From NCBI GenBank assembly GCA_033439265.1, contig JAVTVX010000035.1, positions 13,418,001 to 13,482,000 of the forward strand: 64,000 nucleotides of DNA, in the 5' to 3' direction. This DNA is from Dillenia suffruticosa. Taxonomy: Eukaryota > Streptophyta > Magnoliopsida > Dilleniales > Dilleniaceae. The position numbers and the translations under genes were made by a program. Numbering within the stretch: position 1 is the first letter of the stretch; each line of letters begins with the position of its first letter. The notes under the pieces were generated by a model, which was not told the origin of the DNA, did no database searches, and saw only the letters and a list, made by a program, of their open reading frames with translations. Of the stretch, positions 48,430 through 59,314 are shown one piece after another.

Positions 48430-50296
48430 ATGATTTAGGGTGTTTCCTATTTTTAATGTATTTTCGAGTTTTATTTTCCTTAAAAAAAATGAAAATGGTA
48501 ACTTTCATTATAGACCACGAAATGCTTTGAAATTTGAAAGGTAGAGTACCCATGATGTTAGGAATTGATCTGCAAAGTTTCATGCATAGCCGTTATGTAT
48601 TTTTAAAGAAAAATGAAACCCTAGTCGAAGATAAAAATGCTAATATCTATTTGCATGATAGGTTTCATGATTTAATACTTGTATGGTTAAATTCCCCATC
48701 AAAAATCCTTTCCAACCATATAAAGAACATGCAAAACGGTTCAGAAATGAATGAGATATGGTTTAGGGAAATTAGGGTTAAAATGCAGAAAAAAAAATTG
48801 TTTCTGCATGAAGAAGACAAAGTGACGTCAGCAGTGACATCAGCACAATCCCACTCTCGGGCCGTGGGCTGTGAAGCCCAAACGTCATGATCCAGACCTT
48901 AGATCAGAAAACTGACAGCACCATTAGATTCAGAGACCCCAAAATGGGGGGTAGGCAAAATCCGGTGGCCAGATTTCGCCGTGAAGGCAGCGCGTGGGCC
49001 TCACGCGCCGCCTGGGCGCGTGGGCGAGTCACCCACGCACCGCCGCCACCAAGTGGCGTGTGAGGGCGCGTGAGGCACCCTCTCAGGCCCTTTTTTTTAT
49101 TTATTTTTAATTGTTTTTTCTGTATTCTAATAAAAAAAATTTTTTTTTTGACTGCAAGTATGCATTAAAAAATTTTATTTGAAAATTACAGAAAAAATCA
49201 ATTAACAAGTGAGATAAAATTCTAAAAATTTCTCACTTGTTTGAAAAAAAATATTTTCTAGTTTATGCCTACCTGAATTAAATTTTTATGACACATATTT
49301 GATTTATACTTGTTGATTTAAGTATAAATTGTGGATAGTGTTTTAAAATTTTATGGTTGGCTTCGTGTCCAATCTAATATTTACCCCATTTTAGGGATAT
49401 GGTGAGAATCAGACGTACCTTTGCACCTCTCCGGGGGAGATGCAGAGATGAGAGGACCCCAGAACGTTTGGTAAAGCTATATATGATGTTGCATTATAAG
49501 ATGAAAGTAACGCATACTTTGCCGCAACATTTATGGGTTATGAGTCGAAAACGTTATGAATTTCGATATTTGGGTCATTGGTTTGGAGGCGACAAAGCCG
49601 AGATTAAAATTATAAGAAACTCCCTCTCTGATCATTTGGTTGGAATGACTGACAAAATATTAGAGGATAATAAGTGTCTCTACCTCAAGGATTTCAGACT
49701 AAAATTGTTTAAGATGTGGAGAGCTAGGGAGATAGAGATTAAAATGAAAAGGGCGTTATCTCTAAAGATCAATGGCTGTACACCCCAAGCTGTTAGGAGA
49801 TTTACTCCGAGAGATAGACTTTCAGTTGGGATGGTCAATATGGTCACTCGCATGTATGTGAAAGATGAGAAAAAAGAAATTTGATTATATATATATATTT
49901 TTTCTCTTTGTGCATAGTTATCTACTGTAATGAGAACAATGCCATGAACATATGATGTAATTTTTTTTATATATATATATAAAAAATGTGTATACTTTGT
50001 ATATTTTTGCGAGCATGTGAAGAGATATGTTTTAAATTCACATGATTTTTAGTGGAAGTTTTTTAGGTTGGTAGAATTTAAGTGATTCTCACCTAAGACT
50101 GAAAGAATTTTGCTACTTTGAAATCAAATTTATGATAATCAAACATTTAGATGATGGATGATGATTGAGAACTTAGTGATCTTTCGAGTTTACACCTTAT
50201 GTTCGTTTATGATAAATTTATTAGATTTCATGTACAAAATTATATGAATGAATGAGCATGAATACTTATAATAGTCTCTCTTTGAAAACCCAGACC
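48430..50296 (+). other. long leader of copia B between primer site and gag
   Basis: About 1.9 kb, unusually long for a copia leader. It contains a GC-rich block at 48970-49090 with GCGCGTGGGC/CACGCGCC repeats and an isolated ORF at 49399-49884. A 118-codon ORF at 48534-48890 shows no family features. Confidence 0.6.
49399..49884 (+). CDS. unrecognised 161-codon ORF in the leader of copia B
   Basis: This intact frame starts MVRIRRTFAPLRGRCRDERT and encodes a basic, arginine/lysine-rich protein with no membrane segment or signal peptide. A region around residues 40-60 reads LPQHLWVMSRKRYEFRYLGH, and the rest is rich in K, R, I and M. It is uninterrupted, while the neighbouring gag-pol frame has many stops. 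I do not recognise the family. It could be a captured host fragment, an accessory retroelement ORF or part of a plant transposase-like or retrotransposon-associated protein. It could also be chance, since AT-rich DNA rarely but sometimes keeps 160 open codons. Confidence 0.4.
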   Translation: MVRIRRTFAPLRGRCRDERTPERLVKLYMMLHYKMKVTHTLPQHLWVMSRKRYEFRYLGHWFGGDKAEIKIIRNSLSDHLVGMTDKILEDNKCLYLKDFRLKLFKMWRAREIEIKMKRALSLKINGCTPQAVRRFTPRDRLSVGMVNMVTRMYVKDEKKEI

Positions 50297-51160
50297 ATGG
50301 CATCGAAATCAATAATAGCAGATTTGAATAAAGGTGATAAGTTTTATGTCGACAATTATGACATTTAGCGCCACAAGATATGGTATGTGCTGGAAGAGCA
50401 GGATGCCTTGGAGGGTATCAACCATATCATGCAAGACCCTGGAATTGGAAATACTGCTCAATAGAGAAGAGATCAAGAAGCTTACCAGGCGTGGAAAAAG
50501 AAAAATTCCACTGCACGTGGCATTCTGGTTAGTTCTGTAGTTGATGATCTCATACATGAATGTGAGCAATTCCCTACTACTCATGACATATGGGTATACC
50601 TCAGAGAGAAGTATGGAGGTACCAGTGTGACCCGTCTAAGACAGTTGACTATCAAGTTTGACAAGTACAAAAAGAAGTCTGATCACAATATCAAACTATA
50701 CCTCAGAACTATGTCAAACATTATAAGGGAATTGAAGTCAGCAGGTCATGATTTATCTGATGAGCAACAGGTTCAAGCTTTAATCCAATCCCTTCTAGAC
50801 CAGTGGGAGCACTTGAAGGTCAATCTGACTCACAATGATAGCATTAAGACTTTCGCTGATGCTGCTCGCCACATAGAACTCGAAGATGAGCGGCTTGGTG
50901 CTGCAAAATCGATTTCTAACGCCTTTGTAGCTGAGTCAAGTTCCCAAAAAGTTGCGGGCTTTAAACGGAAAGGGAAGAAGAACAAGGGCAAGAAAGGGAA
51001 AGACATTGCGGAAAGGTTTAAGAAGAGCAATTCCAACTGCAAGAACAAACGCAAGCGGTTTTAGAATAAGAATGATAAGAGCAAACTGAAGTGCTACAAT
51101 TGTAAAGCTCTTGGTTATTTCGCTTGAGAATGTCCCGAGCCGAAAAAGGTAGCACCTTGT
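50297..51160 (+). pseudogene. copia B gag (capsid and nucleocapsid)
   Basis: The frame starts MASKSIIADLNKGDKFY at 50297 and runs in one frame into the protease. It has the copia gag/UBN2-type core (WVYLREKYGGTSVTRLRQL, IQSLLDQWEHLKVNL) and a Lys-rich tail. The CCHC zinc knuckle is CYNCKALGYFA-stop-EC: the histidine is replaced by tyrosine and the arginine before EC by a TGA stop. TAG stops occur after NYDI, after NTAQ and after RKRF. The TGA for Arg and the Tyr for His are C-to-T or G-to-A changes, as expected from decay of methylated cytosines. The gag protein would form the virus-like particle. Confidence 0.85.
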
Positions 51161-51178
51161 AACGCTTCTCTAAGTGTT

Positions 51179-52826
51179 ATGTATGTCTCTAACACTGTTT
51201 TACTTTTTGAATCATATCCTGTGTGGATTATAAACTCAGGAGCAACAGACCATGTGACGAGAGATCGTGAAGCATTCGTGGACTTTCGTCAAGTTCCTCC
51301 TGGTGCAAGATGGATATACATAGGAAACAATATAAGAGTAGAAGTTAAAGGGATTGGCACTTGCAAACTTGAGTTACGAAGTGGCCAAACTCTAATCTTA
51401 CATGATATTCTCTTTGCACCGGAAATTCGACGAAATTTAGTCTCTGTTATGGTTTTTCTTAAACTAGGCTATGACTTGAACTTTATTCATAAAAGGGTTT
51501 GTATTTATAATAGTAGTGTATTTTATGGTACTGGACATCTGTTAAATGGATTTTTTACTTTAGATTGTGACAGACAAATGTTTAACTGTTATACTGATCG
51601 TTATATTTCGTTAAATGTTTGTTCTTCTAGTAATGCTAATATAGATGACAAAGTATGGCATGCTAGACTTGGTCACATAGGGCAGGACAGGATGAATCGA
51701 CTTCTGAAAGCAGGGCTATTGGGTTCGCTTACTAAAGTTGATTTACCGAATTGTGAATATTGTCTTGCCGGGAAGATGAATCGAAAACCTTTTGGAAAAG
51801 CCGTGAGGGCTGAACTTCCATTACAATTGGTTCACTCTGACATTTGTAGTTCAATGAATGTGAAGACTAGGCATGGAGCGTCATATTTCATTACTTTTAT
51901 TGATGATTTCACGCGTTTTGGTCATGTCTATTTGATTACTCACAAGTCTGAAGCACTTGAGTGTTTTCGACGTTATATGAATGAAGTAGAGAATCAAATG
52001 GATAGAACGATTAAAACCTTAAGGACAGATGAGGGCGTGAATATCTATCAGATCAGTTCAATGATCTCTATAATGAAAAAGGAATAATTAGACAATTGAC
52101 TATTCCCCACACGTCTCAACAGAATGGTGTTGTTGAGAGGAGGAATAAGATGTTGTTGGAAATGACGAGATCTATGATGGCGCAGGCTAACTTGCCAATA
52201 TCCTTTTGGGGAAATGCATTGTTAACTGCGACCTATATTTTAAATAAAGTGCCTTCAAAAACAGTACCCACAACACCGTACGAACTTTGGACTGGTAGGA
52301 CACCAAGTCTGACTGATCTTAGACCTTGGGGACGGCAGCATATGTTCATGACCCTTCTAATAAATTTGGAAAGGTTGGTCCCCGGGGGAAGAAATGTATC
52401 TTTATTAGATATTCTCATCAGTCAAAAGGTTATGTGTTCATCGGTGAAAGAGAAGATGGTACTGTAACCGAAATTGAATCACGAAATGTAACATTTTTGG
52501 AAAATGATTTTTCTAGTAAAGGTGATATAACAAAAAGAGAATCTTTGTTTGAATTAAATAATTCAAATGATGGTTCCATACAGGATAGATCAAGGGAACT
52601 GCGAGAAGTTGAATCCCTAGATGATCCCAATGGGAGGGATTCAAATTCTAACGTTCCAACCGAATCATCAATTCGGAAAAGTACTAGGAAAGGTGTGCCC
52701 AAACGTTATTACGAAATTCAAGGGCACACTTTTATCATTTCTCCACAGGACGAGGATGAGCCAAAAAATGTGAACGACGCTTTATCTTGTCCTGCCAAGG
52801 ATGAGTGGATAAAAGCAACGGAGGAA
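51179..52826 (+). pseudogene. copia B pol, 5' part: protease and integrase
   Basis: The frame is the same as gag. The protease motif reads WIINSGATDHVT; the family has DSGAT, so the catalytic aspartate is asparagine here. Integrase follows with the HHCC region (WHARLGHIGQDRM ... CEYCLAGK) and the catalytic core (HSDICSSM, FIDDFTRFGHVYL). A one-base deletion near 52027 breaks the frame at the LRTD(R)G motif, and another shift near 52330 moves it again (TSQQNGVVERRN in the second frame, YVHDPSNKFGKVGP in the third). The frame ends in ATEE at 52826, where a CACTA transposon begins. The enzyme would cut the polyprotein and insert element DNA; this copy cannot. Confidence 0.88.
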
Positions 52827-52849
52827 CACTACAAAAAAACACATTTTTT

Positions 52850-53960
52850 TGCGACAAAATTTAGCGATAAATTTTTTTCGTTGCAAATTTGCGACGAATT
52901 TAGCGACGAAATATTTTTTCATCGCTATTTCTAACGAAAAAAAAGTTTTAGCTAATTTAGAGACGACCGAAAATTTGTCGCCAATTTTGCGACGAATTTC
53001 AACATTCGTCGCCAATTTAGCGATGAATTATGAGATTCGTCGCTAATTTTGTTACGAATTTTGAAATTCGTCGCTAATTTTGAAAATAATAAAATAAAAT
53101 AAAATATTAATATATATTTATTAATTAATTAATTAATTTTTCGACGAATTTCAAAATTCGTAGCAAAATTAGCGACGAATCTCAGAATTCGTCGCAAAAG
53201 TTGAAAAAAAAATAAAATACTAATATAGATATTAATTAATTAATTAATTAATCAATTTTGCGATGAATTTCAAAATTCGTCGCAAAATTTTGAAAATAAT
53301 AAAATAAAATAAAATTTTAATATATATTAATTAATTCATTAATTAATTTTGTAACGAATTTCAAAATTCGTGACAAATTTCGCGACGAATTTAGAAATTA
53401 ATCGCAAAATTTTGAAAATAATAAAATAAAATAAAACTTTAATATATATTAATTAATTAATTAATTAATTTTGCGAGGAATTTCAAAATTCGTGACAAAT
53501 TTTGCGAGGAATTTCAAAATTCGTCACAAAATTTTGAAAATAATAAAATAAAATAAAATTTTAATATATATTAATTAATTAATTAATTAATTTTCCGACG
53601 AATTTCAAAATTCGTGGCAAATTTTGCGACGAATTTAAAAATTCGTCGCAAAATTTTGAAAATAATAAAATAAAATAAAACTTTAATATATATTAATTAA
53701 TTAATTAATTAATTTTGCGACGAATTTCAAAATTCGTTACAAAATTTGCTACGAATTTTGAAATTCGTCGCAAAAGTTGAGAAATAATAAAATAAAATAA
53801 AATTTTAATATATATTAATTAATTAATTAATATTGCTACGAATTTTAAAATTCGTAGCAAATGTAGCGACGAATCTTAGAATTCGTCGCAAAATTTTACG
53901 ACGAATCTTAGAATTCGTCGCAAAATTTTACGATGAATTTCAAAATTCGTCACAAAATTT
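52850..53960. repeat. left palindromic repeat array of the CACTA element
   Basis: Units of about 90-130 bases each combine a palindrome of the form GCGACGAATTT-CA-AAATTCGTCGC with a TGAAAATAATAAAATAAAAT box and a (TTAA)n run (TTAATTAATTAATTAATTT). At least ten palindromes occur here. Some units differ by single C-to-T or G-to-A changes in the CGACG boxes. Confidence 0.85.
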
Positions 53961-54239
53961 GAAAAAAATTAAATAAATTAAAATATTAATATATATTTAT
54001 TATTTTTTATTTAAAAAAATTATCACATTTATTATTTTTAATTAATATGTTATATTTTTTTATATTATCTTTTCTAAAAATAGTATTATTATTTATATAT
54101 ATATATATATATATATATTTTATTTTAAACTAATATTTTATTATTTTATAATAAATTGTTATTTTATATTGTTTTATTATTATTTGAAATATGTAAGGGA
54201 AAGATAATAAGTAAAAAAAAAAATTTATAACAGATATTA

Positions 54240-54320
54240 ACATTTAGTTTGATGGTTACAGAATCTTAAAGATTTACGGAAGCGCAAGGGTTCGAACCAT
54301 GGTTGCAGCAAAGCGGTGGA
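54240..54320 (+). other. tRNA-like / SINE-like segment inside the CACTA core
   Basis: TAGTTTGATGG (54247-54257) resembles a polymerase III A-box, and GGTTCGAACC (54289-54298) is a perfect B-box-like string 32 bases later. No cloverleaf with a proper acceptor stem could be drawn, so this is not called a tRNA gene. It lies in the repeat-free core (53961-54400), next to a GC-rich patch (54350-54395). Confidence 0.4.
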
Positions 54321-54399
54321 ATTTCTCAAGAATTAAGTGAGGGAGGGCGTTTGGGTGGATGCTGGCTCGGGCGGGCGGGTCGGCCGGATTCAGGCGGTG

Positions 54400-55200
54400 G
54401 AATTAATTAATTAATTTTGCGACGAATTTCAAAATTCATCGCAAACTTAACGACGAATCTTAGAATTCGTCGCAAAATTTGAAAAATAATAAAATAAAAT
54501 AAAATTTTAATATATATTAATTCATTAATTAATTAATTTTGCGACGAATTTGGAAATTCGTCGCAAAATTTTGAAAATAATTCAATAAAATAAAATATTA
54601 ATATATATTTATTAAATAATTAATTAATTTTGCAATGAATTCCCAAATTGGTCGCAAAATTGGCGACGAATTCCAGAATTTGCCACAAAATTTGAAAAAT
54701 AATTAAATAAAATAAAATATTAATATATATTAATTAATTAATTAATTAATTAATTAATTAATTTTGCGACGAATTTCAAAATTCGTCGCTAAATTTGAAA
54801 AATAATAAAATAAAATAAATTATTAATATATATTTATTAAATAATTAATTAATTTTGCGACGAATTTTTGAATTCGTTGCAAAATTTGAAAAATAATTAA
54901 ATAAGTTAAAATATTAATATATATTTATTAATTAATTAATTAATTTAGCGACGAATTTTTGAATTTCGTCGCTAAATGTAGCAACAAATAAATTTTCGTC
55001 GCTAAATTTACGATGAATTTAACAACAAAAAATTATTCGTCGCTAAATTTAGCGACGAATTTCTAATTTTTCATCGCTAAATTTTTGCGACGCATTATTA
55101 GCGACGAAAAATTTTTCGTCGCTAATTTCGTCGCTAATGTTTTTAGCGACGAATTTTTATTAAATTTTCGTCGTTAAATTTGTTGCTAAAAGCTGGTTTT
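54400..55200. repeat. right palindromic repeat array of the CACTA element
   Basis: The same unit as in the left array, in direct orientation to it. About seven palindromes are followed by a denser terminal block (54955-55190) of TTAGCGACGAA/TTCGTCGCTAA boxes. Confidence 0.85.
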
Positions 55201-55208
55201 TTTGTAGT

Positions 55209-56709
55209 GAAGAAATAGAGTTGATGGATTTCAACTATGTTTGGGAGCTGGTTGATCTTTCACCTGGGCGCAAACCTATTAGAAACAAATGGGTTCTTAA
55301 GGTTAAACGTAAAGCTGATGGAACAATTGAGAGGTACAAAACTCGGTTGGTGGCAAAAGGTTATACCCAACAAGAGGGTATTGATTATGAGAAGAAACAT
55401 TTTCTCCAGTAGTGAGATTTGCCTCTATTCACCTATTGTTAGCCATTGTAGCCAATTTAGATTTAGAATTACATCAAATAGATGTGAAGACTGGGTTTCT
55501 CAACGGAGAACTTAAGAAGAAATCTACATAGAACAACCAGTAGGTTTCATTGTTAAAGGTCAAAAAAATAAAGTTTGTAAATTGAATAAATCAATTTATG
55601 GTCTCAAACAGTCTTCAAGACAATGGTATTTGAGATTTCATAGATCCGTAATCTCTTACGACTTCGTAATGATAGATGAAAACCATTGTGTTTACGTGAA
55701 AAAGTCCAATGATAAGTTTGTAATTCTAAGTCTGTATGTCGATGACATATTATTAGCCAGAAATGATATGGAGTATGTCCTGAATATCAAAAGTTGGTTA
55801 TCATCAAATTTTGAAATGAAGGACATGGGTGAAGCAGAGTACATACTGGGTGTTAAGATCCACAGAGATCGTTCTAAGAGATTGTTAGCCTTATCTCAAG
55901 AATCTTATATTAAAAAGATTTTGGAACGATTTAGGATGGATAGTTGTAAACCTATTGATACTCCTGTGCCTAAAGACGAAGGTTTAAGTTTAGCAATGTG
56001 CCCAAAGACCGCTGAAGAAAAATATGAGATGTCAAAAGTACCATATTCCAGCACTGTTGGGAGTCTGATGTACGCTATGATGTGTATTCGCCCTGACATC
56101 TGCTATGCCGTGGGTTTGATCAGCAGGTATCAATCCAATCCAGATAAAGGTCACTGGACAGCTGTGAAGAGGATTCTAAGATACCTGAAAAGAACTGCGA
56201 ATTATTCCCTTTGTTATCAGGGAAATGACTTATTATTGAGCGGATACACAGATGCTGATTGGGGTGGTGACTTAGATGAATGTAAGTCTACCTCAGGTTA
56301 TGCTTTCTTGCTAAATCAAGGCGCCATATCTTGGAAAAGTAAGAAACAAACATGTGTATCACTGTCGACGATGGAAGCATAATTTGTAGCTTGTACTTCA
56401 GCAGTTCAGGAGTGTGTTTGGTTGAAACGTTTTTTACAACATTTAGGGATCGTAAGCGACACAGTGGGAGCTGTGACAATTTATTGTGATAGTCAAGCAG
56501 CAATCGCTTATATGAGAGATCCCAAATATCATGGGAAAACCAAACACATTGATACGAAATTCAACTTTATTCGAGATATTGTTGAAAAAGGAGAGGTGAC
56601 ATTGAAATATTTATCTACGCATTTAATGGTGGCTGATCCATTTATGAAACCGATACCTAGAGATGTATTTTTGAAACATGTAAAATCTCTAGAACTGCGT
56701 AGAGTATAA
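55209..56709 (+). pseudogene. copia B pol, 3' part: reverse transcriptase and RNase H
   Basis: Resumes after the CACTA insert with MDFNYVWELVDLSPGRKPI. It carries the RT palm motifs KTRLVAKGYTQQ, LNKSIYGLKQSSRQWYLRF and LYVDDILLA, with both catalytic aspartates of YVDD intact (about 55733-55744). The connection region follows, then RNase H with YTDADWGGDLDECKSTSGY and YCDSQAAIAY. Frameshifts sit near 55396 and 55518, and GAG/GAA in MEAEF has become TAA at 56380. The last frame runs to a stop at 56707-56709 (KSLELRRV). The enzyme would copy element RNA into DNA; this copy cannot make a full-length product. Confidence 0.9.
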
Positions 56710-57786
56710 TTGTATGTATAAGCAATGAACGTGATGTAATACTCATTATTATATGACATTTGAATTTCTTTGCATTTGCGAGTTCTTATGTCTTGATTAA
56801 AAAGTATGTCGGACAAGTTTGGAAGATTGGCTCTCTCACACGAACAATCGCCTCTAATATCTATGTGATATGTAGAGATGAGGTAATGTTAATTTTGGAT
56901 AATTAACATAAATAACCATCTTAGTACAAAACTAAGATGATATTATCGTTGATATTTACTTATTTGATAATCGAAATGGATTTCCTACAATCCATTACAC
57001 TTATCTAGAAGCCAGGTGTGGTTTTCTCTTAGAAAAGTGGTTTTTTGGAGAATTTATAAGAAGAGAGAATCAAGTCAGTATCGTGATATACTTGAACTAA
57101 AACCTGTACGATGTATTATAATTTTGAAATAGACATACGCTTCTAAATAAATAGAAAAGGTATCGTAGCACGTGTTCATACTACGTGTGCTTTCAGTGAC
57201 CCTATGGGTAATGAATTCATAAATCCCTCTATCTCATTGTGTGAGACCCAAAGGTTTGTAATTAACCTCATTTAATACCCTTAAGACTTTCGCCTGTTTC
57301 TTGAAAGTTTATTTTAGTGTTGCTACTTTGGGATGTAACCAATAAATCATGCTTGATTCGGTTTTGCGGTGCATGACTAGGAAAGCAGCTAAAATGAAGT
57401 GGAAAGATAGTAGTGCGAAAGGAAGACTGTCTTAAAGTTTATACGTAATTTTTTTGTATTCACAGACTGGCCAGTTATGTTTTTAATTTGATGTTCTGAA
57501 ACATAATTGTGAATGCATAGTTGAGATGAGTCAAATATGCTCTCGTTCATTAATAGAGGGATAAGAGGTACAGTGACTCTGTATATGTAAAAAGAGTTTG
57601 GGGTATAGCGAGACTTGATGTCCTTACAGTATTAGATCTTGAGCTACTATATATCCTTAAATGGTGTGTAGTTATGAACTCTTGATGTATTCGCTGGTCA
57701 CACGATCCATTTGTCTGTATGAAATCGATGGTATATGGAAGTGATTGAGCAAAATGTAGGTCTAACTCTCATGTGCGAGTGAGAGA
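56710..57786 (+). other. 3' untranslated part and polypurine tract of copia B
   Basis: About 1.08 kb without ORFs. It ends in GCGAGTGAGAGATG at 57775-57788, the polypurine primer for plus-strand DNA synthesis. Parts resemble the stretch 43560-44697 of element A. Confidence 0.7.
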
Positions 57787-58147
57787 TGTAAGTTATGGGG
57801 ATACCGGGTCGGGTCGCCCATGTGGGTTTGACCCAAACCCACTTCCCTTTTTGAATTTTCAAAAGGAGGGAAGGGAGGGAGTGGTTTTTTATGGAAAAAA
57901 CCAACTCTTAACTCCCTTTAACCATCCATCCCCATCTATGGCTCTCTTTAAGGTTGATAGAGAATAGGAAAAGAGAGAGGAAGAAGATCTCTATACACCA
58001 TAATTCCATTCCATAAAAAAAACTCTTGGATTGTGAACGAAAAAGGAGATTGATCCATTGGTGACATTCTTCGGACCCGTACTTCGAAAAGATTAGTGAT
58101 CCGACCCTATATTTTTTTCGCTGTAAATATATAAGAGAATGCTTTCA
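57787..58147 (+). repeat. 3' LTR of copia B
   Basis: Matches the 5' LTR with a small number of mostly transition differences. It lacks about 19 bases near GACCCTATATTTTTTTCGC. Confidence 0.95.
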
Positions 58148-58152
58148 GGGGC

Positions 58153-58899
58153 AGAAATGGATTAAGCGAAATCGGGCAAATACTTTAATAGATCGGCTTT
58201 GTTATAAAAATTACCAGCATGGCCAAAAGATTAGGCTTATCTTAATTTGTTAGTGAAACTAACAAGGACTGACATAATTTGTTAGCATATATTTTTTTTT
58301 GGTAGTATAATAATTTAAATATGAAATTATCAAGTTGGGAGTTTGTACCAGTAAACTGTCCCATTGAAGATTAATTTGTTAGCATATTAGGACCAGCTGG
58401 TCTACAAATTCCAAGTATCTTTGTAAATATTGTCCTAATATATATAAATAATATATTTAATAATTATGAACATATTTTATATATAATTAAATCTACAGGT
58501 CAGGTTGATTGTTTAATTGGGGAAATATAACATGATTAGGATTTTGGTAGACGTTGTAGCCTCTGATGTTATGTTAGATAATTACCTTTTTCAACTTACA
58601 GAATGGTGAAGGCTCGTTCTGGTTTCTCTTGATAAATGGTGCACATGTGCTGCAATGCATTGTCCAGTGATATTAGGTTACAAAAACCTATAGGGAACTT
58701 AAAATTTAGTACTGGAAATCATTTGAAGGAGCCCCCATTTACTTAAAAAGACGAGAATTTCTCGAAATGCTAATTTTTGCGGTCAACAAGAATCAATAAA
58801 GTTTCCACTTCACTAAGCTAAGCTGATATAGCTGATGAAATTTTTATATAAATTAATAAATAATTTTTATATGTAAAAATTTATGAATCTAATTGAGTT
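58153..58899. other. spacer between copia B and inverted element C
   Basis: AT-rich, with no gene seen. The left edge of element C's LTR is uncertain and may begin anywhere between 58.8 and 59.0 kb. Confidence 0.4.
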
Positions 58900-59314
58900 A
58901 AAATCATTTATCTCTTTTCGACAGTTAAATATTCTAGATTTAGAGAATATCACAAATTTAGATAACTCTCAATTATTCATAATCCAAATTCCTTATTAGT
59001 GAAATGATCGACAAATTTTCAAAACCAATTCTCGTTCTTGATCAACATATGAACAAGATATCTCTCTTTTTCACTCTTTTATCTCTTCACACTTGTAGTG
59101 CATCCCCTTGTTTTAATTTCATTTCACATTCTTCAAATATTGGTTTTCTCATATTTTTTCCGTTCACGTGTCTTTTAAAAAACTTGAGATATTAGCGAAA
59201 GAGAGGGAAAGGGAGAGGGAGTTATCCACAAAACTACCCTCTCCTATTCAAATTCAAACATTAAATGGATTTTGGGTCTACCCTCATGGGCAGACCTAAC
59301 CCAATTTTTCAACA
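58900..59314 (-). repeat. 3' LTR of copia element C
   Basis: On the minus strand it starts near TGTTGAAAAATTGGGTTAGG and shares the CCCATG...GACCCAAA and GGAGAGGGTAGT blocks with the LTR of element B. The lower end is uncertain. Confidence 0.45.

Larger units (their letters stand above)
52824..55211. mobile_element. non-autonomous CACTA-type transposon nested in copia B
   Basis: The element begins CACTACAAAAAAAC at 52827 and ends GTTTTTTTGTAGT(G) at 55208-55209, giving 14 bp inverted ends of the CACTA (En/Spm) type. The trinucleotide GAA is duplicated at 52824-52826 and 55209-55211, if the last G of the right end is counted as target. Removing the insert and one GAA restores the copia pol frame (ATEE|EIELMDFNYVW). 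It has no transposase. About 80 percent consists of repeats of GCGACGAATTT...AAATTCGTCGC palindromes. The subterminal repeats are typical of CACTA elements, where they bind transposase. Confidence 0.82.
48034..58152 (+). mobile_element. copia LTR retrotransposon B, structurally complete, defective
   Basis: The element spans 48039-58147 (10,109 bp, about 7.7 kb without a nested transposon). It is bounded by the 5 bp duplication GGGGC at 48034-48038 and 58148-58152. It has LTRs of 378 and 361 bp, a Met-tRNA primer site and polypurine tract. The domain order is gag, protease, integrase, RT, RNase H, which places it in Ty1-copia. The reading frame carries several TAG/TGA/TAA stops and at least four frameshifts, and is split by a CACTA element. 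The LTRs differ by roughly a dozen substitutions and one 19 bp gap. If the often-used rice rate of 1.3e-8 per site per year applied, insertion would be of the order of one million years ago. Confidence 0.93.

Noticed and set aside
52782..53046. Short ORFs on both strands at the CACTA start
   Set aside because: They read through the GCGACGAA palindromes and repeat the same residues.
54240..54320. True tRNA gene
   Set aside because: A- and B-box-like strings are present, but no acceptor stem, anticodon arm or terminator could be drawn.
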